A stretch of DNA of 64,000 bases from Pasteurella sp049941595 (lineage in GTDB: Bacteria > Pseudomonadota > Gammaproteobacteria > Enterobacterales > Pasteurellaceae). Both the position numbers and the translations under genes were made by a program. The stretch lies in the NCBI GenBank assembly GCA_049941595.1, contig JBNFNA010000008.1, forward strand, positions 1 to 64,000, given 5' to 3'. The notes beneath the pieces were generated by a model that worked only from the letters and a program-made list of their open reading frames with translations, was not told where the DNA came from and did not search any database. Below, piece after piece: positions 25,384 to 33,458 of this stretch (position 1 is the first letter of the stretch; each line of letters begins with the position of its first letter).

Positions 25384-25426
25384 ATCATAGATCATTTCTG
25401 TTTTAAAAAAAGTGAGTTAGATCACA
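25384..25426 (-). promoter_or_regulatory. srl operon promoter with CRP site and overlapping palindrome
   Basis: AGTGAGTTAGATCACA (25411-25426) matches the CRP half-sites (GTGA-N6-TCAC). A -10 TATGAT lies at 25389-25384 on the minus strand. The implied start near 25377 places the CRP centre at about -41.5, the class II position. TGATCATAGATCA (25382-25394) is a perfect palindrome of 5-bp arms over the -10 and is a candidate repressor operator. Confidence 0.72.
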
Positions 25427-25656
25427 GTTCCAAAATTAATTTATCAAAATGAAATAAAAATATTTTATTTTTCATTTTAAATTTTTCATTTCTTTTAGTG
25501 TGATAAGAATAATATTCACTCTGAAATATAGAAAATATAGAAATAGTATAGAATATGAACGAAATACTATGAAAAAAGAGGAAAAGAAGAGGAGGAAAAA
25601 CAAACAAAGTGCGATAAACATGTTCTACCTGGCTAACGCACTTTGTTAAGAATGTA
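25427..25656. other. Intergenic region between ypfJ and the srl promoter
   Basis: This AT-rich stretch has no gene. It holds a 30-base all-purine tract at 25571-25600. The inverted repeat ACAAAGTGCG/CGCACTTTGT (25604-25613 and 25637-25646) has a 23-nt spacer and includes one-mismatch uptake signals. The repeat may end ypfJ transcription, though no clear T run follows. Confidence 0.45.
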
Positions 25657-26484
25657 TCAGAAGGTGTGGCATTGATTAGGATCGCCACTGTTTAAGCCTC
25701 TCTTAAACCAATGTAAACGTTGCGCTGAGGTACCGTGAGTAAAGCTGTCTGGTACAACATAACCTTGGCTACGTTTTTGTAAGCGGTCATCGCCAACGGC
25801 TTCTGCTGCATTGAAGACTTTTTCAATATCGCCTGTTTCAAATAAACCTGTTTTTGAGGCTTGATGTGCCCAAACACCAGCAAAACAGTCCGCTTGGAGT
25901 TCCACTTTGACAGAAAGTTGATTTGCTTGCGCACGGCTTGTTTGCCCTTGTAAGCGGTGAACTTTCGGTAAAATACCCAGTAAGTTTTGAATATGATGTC
26001 CCACTTCGTGTGCGATAACGTAGGCAAATGCTGCTTCGCCGTCTGCCCCTAACTTGTGTTTCATATCGCTATAAAAAGAAAGATCTAAATAAACTTTATG
26101 ATCGTTCGGGCAGTAAAATGGGCCCATTGCCGATTGACCTGTACCGCAAGCTGTATGAGTAACACCATTATAAAGCACCATTACTGGTGGTTGATAACGT
26201 TGCTGTTGGCTCGCAAAGTAATTGCCCCAAACAGTTTCTGTGTCAGCAAGTACCACGCGAGACAAGCCATTAAGCTCTTGCTCTTCTTGTGAGTTTAATG
26301 AACTAGATTGTTGGAAACCAAAATCAGGTGTGCCGACTAGGCCGGATAAATCCACGCCATAGTAAGCCCCGATTAATAGGATAATAAAACCTAAAATGCC
26401 CGTTTTTTTACCGCCACCAAAGCCACCGCCTGCCGAGCGGCGATCTTCAACATTTGTACTTTCTCTACGACCACGCCAACGCAT
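25657..26484 (-). CDS. ypfJ: Neutral zinc metallopeptidase, YpfJ family
   Basis: The 275-residue product has a basic N-terminus (MRWRGRRESTNVEDRRS), a Gly-rich turn, and a single membrane segment (about 29-46, GILGFIILLIGAYYGV). The periplasmic-side domain carries the zinc motif HEVGHHIQ (about 160-167) and a third-ligand region KVELQADCFAGVWAH. It belongs to the YpfJ/KPN_02809 family of predicted peptidases. Its substrate is unknown. It is a single gene, oriented away from kbp. Confidence 0.88.
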   Translation of the reverse strand: MRWRGRRESTNVEDRRSAGGGFGGGKKTGILGFIILLIGAYYGVDLSGLVGTPDFGFQQSSSLNSQEEQELNGLSRVVLADTETVWGNYFASQQQRYQPPVMVLYNGVTHTACGTGQSAMGPFYCPNDHKVYLDLSFYSDMKHKLGADGEAAFAYVIAHEVGHHIQNLLGILPKVHRLQGQTSRAQANQLSVKVELQADCFAGVWAHQASKTGLFETGDIEKVFNAAEAVGDDRLQKRSQGYVVPDSFTHGTSAQRLHWFKRGLNSGDPNQCHTF

Positions 26485-26663
26485 AATAATATCCTATCTG
26501 TTTTTTTTAACCTAAACCTGCATTGTAACTTAGATTGCTCAAAGCGCGGTCAAATTTATGCAATAATTTTCAATTTGTGTAAATATTCAACTTTCTTGGT
26601 GGACTTCGAGAGTATATTCCGTTATGTTTGGTAAGATTTTCATTAACAATAGAGGAACATACT

Positions 26664-27107
26664 ATGGGTTTATTTGATTTTGTCGGCGAAATCGGTCGTA
26701 AACTATTTTCTAAAAAAGAAGATGCTGCAGATGCAGTTACCAAACACCTTAACGAGGACAACCCAGGCCTTGAAAATGTGGTCGTGAAAGTAGAAGACGG
26801 CATTGCTTTTATTGAAGGTACTGCAGAATCTGCGAGTGCATTAGAAAAAGCAGTGTTAATGGTGGGTAACGTTGAAGGCATCACTTCTGTAAACGTAGAT
26901 AAAGTGGTGATCAAAAACGGTGAAAGCCTTGCAGGTGATGATGAGTTCTATGTCATTCAAAAAGGTGACACACTTTGGAAAATCGCTGAAAAAAACTATG
27001 GTAATGGTGCAAAATACACTGCGATTGTTGATGCAAACAAAGAAGTTATCAAAGATGCAGATAAAATTTTCCCAGGACAGAAAATCCGTTTACCTAAAGC
27101 ACTTTAA
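26664..27107 (+). CDS. kbp: K+-binding BON/LysM protein Kbp
   Basis: The product has 147 residues, as in E. coli Kbp (YgaU, 149), a small protein that binds potassium. The start at 26664 follows AGAGGAAC; the longer frame at 26628 has no ribosome site. The N-terminus MGLFDFVGEIGRKLF is amphipathic. The BON domain (about 25-90) includes VEDGIAFIEGTAESASALEKA, and the LysM domain (about 97-145) includes YVIQKGDTLWKIAEKNYGN and IFPGQKIRLP. No signal peptide is visible. Confidence 0.93.
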   Translation: MGLFDFVGEIGRKLFSKKEDAADAVTKHLNEDNPGLENVVVKVEDGIAFIEGTAESASALEKAVLMVGNVEGITSVNVDKVVIKNGESLAGDDEFYVIQKGDTLWKIAEKNYGNGAKYTAIVDANKEVIKDADKIFPGQKIRLPKAL

Positions 27108-27123
27108 TTTATTGTTTAAATAA

Positions 27124-27156
27124 AAAAGAGAGGCGTAAATGAATGCCTCTTTTTAT
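27124..27156 (+). terminator. Rho-independent terminator of kbp
   Basis: AGAGGC (27129-27134) and GCCTCT (27145-27150) pair, extended by A/T flanks, and are followed by TTTTTATTTT. Confidence 0.85.
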
Positions 27157-27202
27157 TTTGGGTTAAAAAATAAACAAATATATTTTTTTATATGGCATTT
27201 TC

Positions 27203-27231
27203 TCGACTGATGTGTTTTATATCGCTATAAT
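27203..27231 (+). promoter_or_regulatory. Probable tig promoter
   Basis: A perfect -10 TATAAT (27226-27231) is preceded at 17 nt by TCGACT (27203-27208), which matches four of six -35 positions. It lies 85 bp before tig. Confidence 0.6.
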
Positions 27232-27316
27232 TCTTCGGTTATTTTTAACTTTAATTTTTTACTAACGTGTTCGGTGTGTGCATTCGCCGAGTGCAAATTC
27301 ATTTTGAGGTAACATA

Positions 27317-28615
27317 ATGTCATTTACTATTGAAACAACTCAAGGTCTTGAGCGTCGTGTTCAAATCACCGTTCCATCTGACGCTGTTGAAGGTGCAGTA
27401 CGTGAAGAATTAAAACGTGTTGCAAAAACTGCACGTGTTGACGGTTTCCGTAAAGGTAAAGTACCACCACACATCATCGAAAAACGTTTTGGACCATCAG
27501 TTCGTCACGACGTATTAGGCGAATTATTACAAAGCAACTTCTTCAATGTAATTATTGAACAAAAAGTAAATCTTGCAGGCCGTCCGTCTTTCGCAGTAGA
27601 ACAATTTGAAGCGGGTAAAGATTTAGTTTTCACTGCAACTTTTGAAGTATATCCAGAAGTTGAATTAAAAGGTTTAGAGCAAATCAAAGTTGAGAAACCA
27701 GTTGTTGAAATCACTGATGCTGACATCGAAAAAATGATCGAAGTATTACGTAAACAACAAGCAACTTGGGCTGAAAGCACGGAAGCTGCAAAAGCGGAAG
27801 ATCGTGTTGTAATCGACTTCGTAGGTTCAGTTGATGGTGAAGAGTTCGAAGGCGGTAAAGCTGAAGACTTTACATTATTTATGGGCCAAGGTCGTATGAT
27901 CCCTGGTTTCGAAGACGGTATCGTTGGTCACAAAGCAGGTGAACAATTTGATATCAACGTGACTTTCCCAGAAGAATATCACGCAGAAAATTTAAAAGGT
28001 AAAGCAGCTAAATTTGCAATCAACTTGAAAAAAGTTGAAGTAATGGTTTTACCAGAATTAACAGATGAATTCGTTGCTAAATTTGGTCCGAACACCAAAA
28101 CTGTAGACGATTTACGTAACGAAATTCTTAAAAATATGCAACGTGAGTTGAAAAATGCGTTAACTGCAAAAGTAAAAGGTCAAGTCATTGACGGTTTATT
28201 AGCACAAAACGAAATTGAAGTGCCAGCATCTGCAGTAGAACAAGAAATCGAAGTGTTACGTGGTCAAGCGGCACAACGTTTCGGTGGCAACAAAGAGCAA
28301 GCAGCTCAATTACCTCGTGAATTATTCGAAGAGCAAGCGAAACGTCGTGTTCAAGTTGGTTTGTTATTAGCTGAGGTTATTGCTTCTAACGAATTAAAAG
28401 CTGATGATGCTCGTGCTAAAGCAATGATCGAAGAAATTGCATCTGCTTATGAGCAACCAGCAGAGGTTATCGAATATTACAGCAAAAACAAAGAGTTAAT
28501 GAACAATATTCGTAACGTAGTATTAGAAGAACAAGCAGTTGACGCAGTTCTTGCGAAAGCACAAGTTACTGAAAAAGCAGCTTCTTTCGACGAAGTGATG
28601 AATCCACAAGCATAA
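27317..28615 (+). CDS. tig: Trigger factor
   Basis: Trigger factor is the ribosome-bound chaperone and prolyl isomerase that meets nascent chains at the exit tunnel. The 432-residue product has an N-terminal ribosome-binding domain with the signature GFRKGKVPPHIIEKRFG (about 44-60). Next is a FKBP-type domain (about 150-240, with EFEGGKAEDFTLFMGQGRMI and PGFEDGIVG). A long helical C-terminal chaperone domain follows. A paired uptake-signal terminator precedes clpP, giving the conserved tig-clpP-clpX order. Confidence 0.99.
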   Translation: MSFTIETTQGLERRVQITVPSDAVEGAVREELKRVAKTARVDGFRKGKVPPHIIEKRFGPSVRHDVLGELLQSNFFNVIIEQKVNLAGRPSFAVEQFEAGKDLVFTATFEVYPEVELKGLEQIKVEKPVVEITDADIEKMIEVLRKQQATWAESTEAAKAEDRVVIDFVGSVDGEEFEGGKAEDFTLFMGQGRMIPGFEDGIVGHKAGEQFDINVTFPEEYHAENLKGKAAKFAINLKKVEVMVLPELTDEFVAKFGPNTKTVDDLRNEILKNMQRELKNALTAKVKGQVIDGLLAQNEIEVPASAVEQEIEVLRGQAAQRFGGNKEQAAQLPRELFEEQAKRRVQVGLLLAEVIASNELKADDARAKAMIEEIASAYEQPAEVIEYYSKNKELMNNIRNVVLEEQAVDAVLAKAQVTEKAASFDEVMNPQA

Positions 28616-28648
28616 TTAAATTTTAGCTTTAAACTTTAACGCTTATTT

Positions 28649-28690
28649 AAGTGCGGTCAAAAAAATTAAATTTTGACCGCACTTTTTTAT
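28649..28690 (+). terminator. Inverted uptake-signal terminator after tig
   Basis: AAGTGCGGTCAAAA (28649-28662) pairs with TTTTGACCGCACTT (28671-28684), followed by TTTTTT. The stem is 14 bp. Confidence 0.88.
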
Positions 28691-28782
28691 TGCTTACAAA
28701 TATTCAAGTTAGAAAAATTCTAATTTTCAGGTAGAATAACCGAATGCTTTAATTTTATTAAATTGGATTGAAAGAGGTAGAT

Positions 28783-29364
28783 ATGAGTGTAATTCCTATG
28801 GTTGTTGAGCAAACCTCAAGAGGTGAGCGTTCTTACGATATTTATTCACGTTTATTAAAAGAGCGTGTTATTTTCTTGAGTGGTGAAGTAGAAGACCGTA
28901 TGGCAAACTTAATTGTCGCTCAATTATTATTTTTAGAATCAGAAGATCCAGAAAAAGATATTAATATTTATATTAACTCACCAGGCGGCTCGGTGACTGC
29001 GGGTATGGCAATCTATGACACAATGCAATTTATCAAGCCAGATATTCGCACGCTTTGCGTAGGTCAAGCTTGCTCAATGGGTGCATTTTTATTAGCAGGC
29101 GGCACGGCAGGCAAACGTATTGCACTACCAAATGCACGTGTGATGATTCATCAACCGTTAGGTGGTTTCCGTGGTCAAGCGTCTGATATTCAAATTCACG
29201 CACAAGAAATTTTAAAAATTAAGCAAACGTTAAATGAGCGTTTAGCTTTCCACACAGGTCAGAGCATTGAACGTATTGAACGTGATACAGATCGTGATAA
29301 CTTTATGTCAGCTGAAGAAGCAAAAGCTTATGGCTTAGTGGATGAAGTGTTAGTAAAACGATAA
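28783..29364 (+). CDS. clpP: ATP-dependent Clp protease proteolytic subunit
   Basis: ClpP forms the double-heptamer serine protease chamber fed by ClpX or ClpA. The start at 28783 follows AGAGG and gives 193 residues beginning MSVIPMVVEQTSRGERSYDI; the five extra codons upstream are not family-like. The catalytic Ser is in ACSMGAFLLAGG (about 98) and the His in MIHQPLGG (about 123). clpX starts 16 nt downstream. Confidence 0.98.
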   Translation: MSVIPMVVEQTSRGERSYDIYSRLLKERVIFLSGEVEDRMANLIVAQLLFLESEDPEKDINIYINSPGGSVTAGMAIYDTMQFIKPDIRTLCVGQACSMGAFLLAGGTAGKRIALPNARVMIHQPLGGFRGQASDIQIHAQEILKIKQTLNERLAFHTGQSIERIERDTDRDNFMSAEEAKAYGLVDEVLVKR

Positions 29365-29380
29365 GAATTTAGGATTAAAA

Positions 29381-30619
29381 ATGGAAAAGAACACTGAATT
29401 ACATTGCTCTTTCTGTGGTAAAGAACAAAAAGAAGTGAGCAAGTTAATTGCAGGAACTTCTGGCTATATTTGTAATGAATGTATCGAACTTTGCCACGAT
29501 ATGCTGTTATCTGAAGAAGAACCAGAAACCGTAGAAGTAGAGAGCCAAGAAGAACAAAAATTACCTACCCCACACGAAATTCGTGCACATTTAGATGACT
29601 ATGTGATCGGTCAAGATTATGCGAAAAAAGTGTTATCTGTGGCGGTTTACAACCATTACAAGCGCTTGCGTTCAGATAAAAAAATTACCGATGTGGAATT
29701 AGGTAAAAGTAATATTTTATTAATCGGTCCGACGGGGAGTGGTAAAACCTTACTTGCGGAAACAATGGCGCGTATGTTGAATGTACCTTTTGCAATGGCC
29801 GATGCAACTACTCTTACTGAAGCAGGTTATGTGGGTGAAGATGTTGAAAACGTCCTGCAAAAATTAGTACAAAGCTGTGATTACGATGTTGAGCGTGCTG
29901 AAAAAGGTATTATCTACATTGATGAGATCGATAAAATCACACGTAAATCTGAAAATCCATCAATCACACGTGATGTGTCAGGCGAAGGTGTACAACAAGC
30001 GTTATTAAAATTAATTGAAGGCACTGTGGCGTCAATTCCACCGCAAGGCGGTCGCAAACACCCACAACAAGAGATGTTGCGTGTTGATACGTCAAAAATC
30101 TTATTTATCTGTGGCGGTGCGTTTGCAGGCTTAGATAAAGTGATTGAAAAACGTGTTCACGTGGGTTCGGGCATTGGCTTCAGTGCAGAGGTGAAAGGTA
30201 AACAAGATAAAGCAACATTAAGCCAATTATTTGAACAAGTTGAGCCAGATGATTTAATGAAGTTTGGTTTAATTCCTGAGTTTATTGGTCGTTTACCGGT
30301 CGTTGCACCATTGGCTGAACTTGATGAAGAAGCTTTAGTCAAAATTTTAACAGAACCGAAAAATGCTTTGATCAAACAATATCAAGCATTGTTTGGATTA
30401 GAAGATGTGGCATTAGAATTTACGCCAGAAGCATTAACTGCAATGGCGAAAAAAGCATTAGATCGTAAAACAGGTGCGCGCGGATTGCGTTCAATTGTTG
30501 AAGCTGTATTGTTAGATACAATGTATGATTTACCATCTCTGGAAAATCTTGAAAAAGTCCTTGTTGAAGAACGTACAATCACAGAAAAACAAGCACCAAC
30601 ATTGGTTTATAAAGCATAA
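29381..30619 (+). CDS. clpX: ATP-dependent Clp protease ATP-binding subunit ClpX
   Basis: ClpX is the AAA+ unfoldase that recognises tagged substrates and threads them into ClpP. The 412-residue product has an N-terminal zinc-binding domain (CSFCGK...CNECIELC), Walker A GPTGSGKTLLAE (about 115-126), Walker B IIYIDEIDKI, the pore loop around GYVGED, and the ClpP-docking region with IGF (SGIGFSAEV). It forms an operon with clpP. Confidence 0.99.
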   Translation: MEKNTELHCSFCGKEQKEVSKLIAGTSGYICNECIELCHDMLLSEEEPETVEVESQEEQKLPTPHEIRAHLDDYVIGQDYAKKVLSVAVYNHYKRLRSDKKITDVELGKSNILLIGPTGSGKTLLAETMARMLNVPFAMADATTLTEAGYVGEDVENVLQKLVQSCDYDVERAEKGIIYIDEIDKITRKSENPSITRDVSGEGVQQALLKLIEGTVASIPPQGGRKHPQQEMLRVDTSKILFICGGAFAGLDKVIEKRVHVGSGIGFSAEVKGKQDKATLSQLFEQVEPDDLMKFGLIPEFIGRLPVVAPLAELDEEALVKILTEPKNALIKQYQALFGLEDVALEFTPEALTAMAKKALDRKTGARGLRSIVEAVLLDTMYDLPSLENLEKVLVEERTITEKQAPTLVYKA

Positions 30620-30639
30620 TTCACTCTTGTCATACTCAA

Positions 30640-30670
30640 AAGTGCGGTAAAAAATGACCGCACTTTTTCA
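30640..30670 (+). terminator. Inverted uptake-signal terminator after clpX
   Basis: AAGTGCGGT (30640-30648) pairs with ACCGCACTT (30657-30665), followed by a T run. It separates clpPX from lon. Confidence 0.85.
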
Positions 30671-30745
30671 CTTTCCAACTTGATTTATTATTATTTGCCC
30701 TCATATTAGGCAAAATACCCCAATTTTTAACTAAGAGAGAGCGTA

Positions 30746-33160
30746 ATGAGCGCAACAAAAACACAGCAACAGACAATTCCAGTTTTACCATTGCGTGATG
30801 TCGTCGTATTTCCTTATATGGTAATGCCATTATTTGTTGGCAGACCGAAATCGATTCGTAGCCTCGATGAAGCAATGGAGGCTGGCAAACAACTATTATT
30901 AGTTTCACAAAAACAGGCCGATTTAGAAGAACCTACCGTTGATGATGTTTACGGTGTAGGTACCGTTGCTAACATTATTCAATTACTAAAATTGCCAGAC
31001 GGCACGGTAAAAGTGTTGGTGGAAGGTCAACAACGTGCCAATATCGATCATTTAGAAGATAATGGTGAGTTTTTCTCTGCAAAAATTAGCTTAATTGAAA
31101 CTGAATTTGGCGATGATAAAGAGCTTGAAGTGGTGAAAAAAGCCACATTAGCCGAGTTTGAAAAATACGCGAAGTTGAATAAAAAAGTACAACCTGATGT
31201 CCATTCGGCTTTAGAGCGTATTGAAGAATTTGACCGCTTAAGTGACACCCTCGCTGCACATATGCCCGTGGCGGTGAAACACAAACAAAAAGTGTTAGAA
31301 ATTCCACAAGTTGTTGCACGTTTTGAATACTTGCTTGGCTTAATGGAATCTGAAACTGATTTATTGCAAATTGAAAAACGTATTCGTGGTCGTGTGAAAG
31401 AACAAATGGAAAAAACACAACGCGATTACTACTTAAATGAGCAAATTAAGGCGATTCAAAAAGAACTTGGCGAAGGCGATAGCGCCGATGAAATTGAGCA
31501 ACTTCGTCAAAAAATTGAAGAGGCGAGAATGCCTACGGAAGCAAGAGAAAAAGCCGAAGCTGAATTGCAAAAATTAAAAATGATGTCACCAATGTCAGCA
31601 GAAGCGACTGTCGTTCGTAGCTACATTGACTGGATGGTACAAGTGCCGTGGCACAAACGCACTAAAGTGAAAAAAGATCTTACTAAAGCACAGCAAGTGC
31701 TTGATGCAGATCATTACGGCTTAGAGCGTGTGAAAGAGCGTATTTTAGAATATTTAGCAGTACAAACTCGTTTAAATCAAATTAAAGGGCCTATTTTATG
31801 TTTAGTTGGACCTCCAGGTGTGGGTAAAACCTCATTAGGCCAATCTATTGCACAGGCAACAGGGCGTAAATATGTACGTATGGCATTAGGTGGTGTACGT
31901 GATGAAGCAGAAATTCGTGGTCACCGTAAAACCTATATTGGTGCATTGCCAGGTAAATTAATTCAAAAAATGGCAAAAGTGGGCGTGAAAAACCCATTAT
32001 TCTTGCTTGATGAAATCGACAAAATGAGTTCGGATATGCGTGGTGATCCAGCATCGGCATTATTAGAAGTACTTGACCCTGAACAAAACACCACATTTAA
32101 CGATCATTATTTAGAAGTGGATTACGATTTATCTGATGTAATGTTCGTGGCAACCTCAAACTCAATGCGTATTCCTGCACCGTTATTGGACCGTATGGAA
32201 GTGATTCGTCTTTCTGGTTATACCGAAGATGAAAAACTGAATATTGCGACTCGCCATTTATTAGTGAAACAAATGGAACGCAACGGCTTAAAAGCAGGTG
32301 AGTTAGAGATCGAAGAAAGTGCGATTTTAGACATTATCCGTTATTACACGCGTGAAGCTGGTGTGCGTAGTCTTGAACGTGAAATTTCAAAAATCTGTCG
32401 CAAAGCCGTGAAAAACTTATTACTTGATAAGAAATTAAAATCAATCAAAGTAAGTGCGGCTAATTTACAAGAATTTTTAGGTGTGAAACGTTTTGAGTTC
32501 GGCCGTGCAGATACCCAAAACCGCGTGGGTGAAGTAACAGGTCTTGCGTGGACAGAAGTGGGTGGTGATTTACTCACTATCGAAACTGCATCTGTATTAG
32601 GTAAAGGCAAACTCACTTACACTGGTTCATTGGGCGATGTGATGAAAGAATCGATCCAAGCTGCAATGACTGTGGTGCGTGCAAGAGCAGAAAAATTAGG
32701 TATCGCTTCTGACTTCCACGAAAAACGTGATATTCACATTCACGTGCCTGAAGGTGCAACACCAAAAGATGGGCCGAGTGCTGGTATCGCGATGTGTACT
32801 GCATTAGTATCTTGCTTAACGGGTAACCCAGTGAAAGCGGATGTAGCAATGACGGGTGAGATTACTTTACGTGGTAAAGTGTTGCCGATTGGTGGCTTGA
32901 AAGAGAAGCTTTTAGCCGCACATCGTGGTGGAATTAAAACAGTGATTATTCCAAAAGAAAACGTGAAAGATTTGGAAGAGATCCCTGATAATGCAAAAAA
33001 TAACTTAGTGATTCACGCCGTTGAAACCATTGACGAGGTGTTAACTATCGCATTGGAAAATCCACCAACAGGTGTTGAGTTTGTCAAACTTGCCCCTGTG
33101 AATGCGGTGAAAACACCAAGAAAAAGCCGTACAAGTTCACGTAAAAGTGCGGTGAATTAA
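30746..33160 (+). CDS. lon: ATP-dependent protease La
   Basis: Lon degrades misfolded and regulatory proteins in the cytosol. The 804-residue product has an N-terminal substrate-binding LON domain (TIPVLPLRDVVVFPYMVMPL), a coiled coil, and an AAA+ module with Walker A GPPGVGKTSLG (about 355) and LLDEIDKMSSDMRGDP. The serine protease domain has the Ser in PKDGPSAGIAM and the Lys in GGLKEKLLAA. The last codons contain an uptake signal (33145). It follows clpX, keeping the cytosolic protease genes together. Confidence 0.99.
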   Translation: MSATKTQQQTIPVLPLRDVVVFPYMVMPLFVGRPKSIRSLDEAMEAGKQLLLVSQKQADLEEPTVDDVYGVGTVANIIQLLKLPDGTVKVLVEGQQRANIDHLEDNGEFFSAKISLIETEFGDDKELEVVKKATLAEFEKYAKLNKKVQPDVHSALERIEEFDRLSDTLAAHMPVAVKHKQKVLEIPQVVARFEYLLGLMESETDLLQIEKRIRGRVKEQMEKTQRDYYLNEQIKAIQKELGEGDSADEIEQLRQKIEEARMPTEAREKAEAELQKLKMMSPMSAEATVVRSYIDWMVQVPWHKRTKVKKDLTKAQQVLDADHYGLERVKERILEYLAVQTRLNQIKGPILCLVGPPGVGKTSLGQSIAQATGRKYVRMALGGVRDEAEIRGHRKTYIGALPGKLIQKMAKVGVKNPLFLLDEIDKMSSDMRGDPASALLEVLDPEQNTTFNDHYLEVDYDLSDVMFVATSNSMRIPAPLLDRMEVIRLSGYTEDEKLNIATRHLLVKQMERNGLKAGELEIEESAILDIIRYYTREAGVRSLEREISKICRKAVKNLLLDKKLKSIKVSAANLQEFLGVKRFEFGRADTQNRVGEVTGLAWTEVGGDLLTIETASVLGKGKLTYTGSLGDVMKESIQAAMTVVRARAEKLGIASDFHEKRDIHIHVPEGATPKDGPSAGIAMCTALVSCLTGNPVKADVAMTGEITLRGKVLPIGGLKEKLLAAHRGGIKTVIIPKENVKDLEEIPDNAKNNLVIHAVETIDEVLTIALENPPTGVEFVKLAPVNAVKTPRKSRTSSRKSAVN

Positions 33161-33182
33161 TATGAATTTTTATTCTTAACGT

Positions 33183-33214
33183 AAATCCACCTTCTTTGAG
33201 GGTGGATTTTTCCT
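33183..33214 (+). terminator. Rho-independent terminator of lon
   Basis: AAATCCACC pairs with GGTGGATTT across a 9-nt loop, followed by a T-rich run. Confidence 0.88.
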
Positions 33215-33458
33215 TTATTTTGTTTTTCTGTTTTATAACAGCTGTGGGATAACCTGTATTTGGTGAAAGTGTTATTTAATTCGGGAAATTAGTGAATTAA
33301 TTTTAGGCAGTACTTAAGTGTTATTAAGTAAGATTTAATCGTAGGAAACGTCTAATTTTCTGGTGAAAAGGAGATCATAAATTCATTTAGTAATTTGCTT
33401 TCATCCAGTTAATTTTAATAAATTAGGGTAAATTCCCTATTTCATTCAAGGAAAGTTA

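Noticed and set aside
25327..25395. Longer N-terminus for srlA from 25395
   Set aside because: It would start at the predicted promoter, and the ATG at 25326 has AGGAGG and the standard protein start.
25422..25688. 88-codon minus-strand frame upstream of srlA
   Set aside because: It overlaps the ypfJ 3' end, the purine tract and the CRP site, and its sequence is low-complexity.
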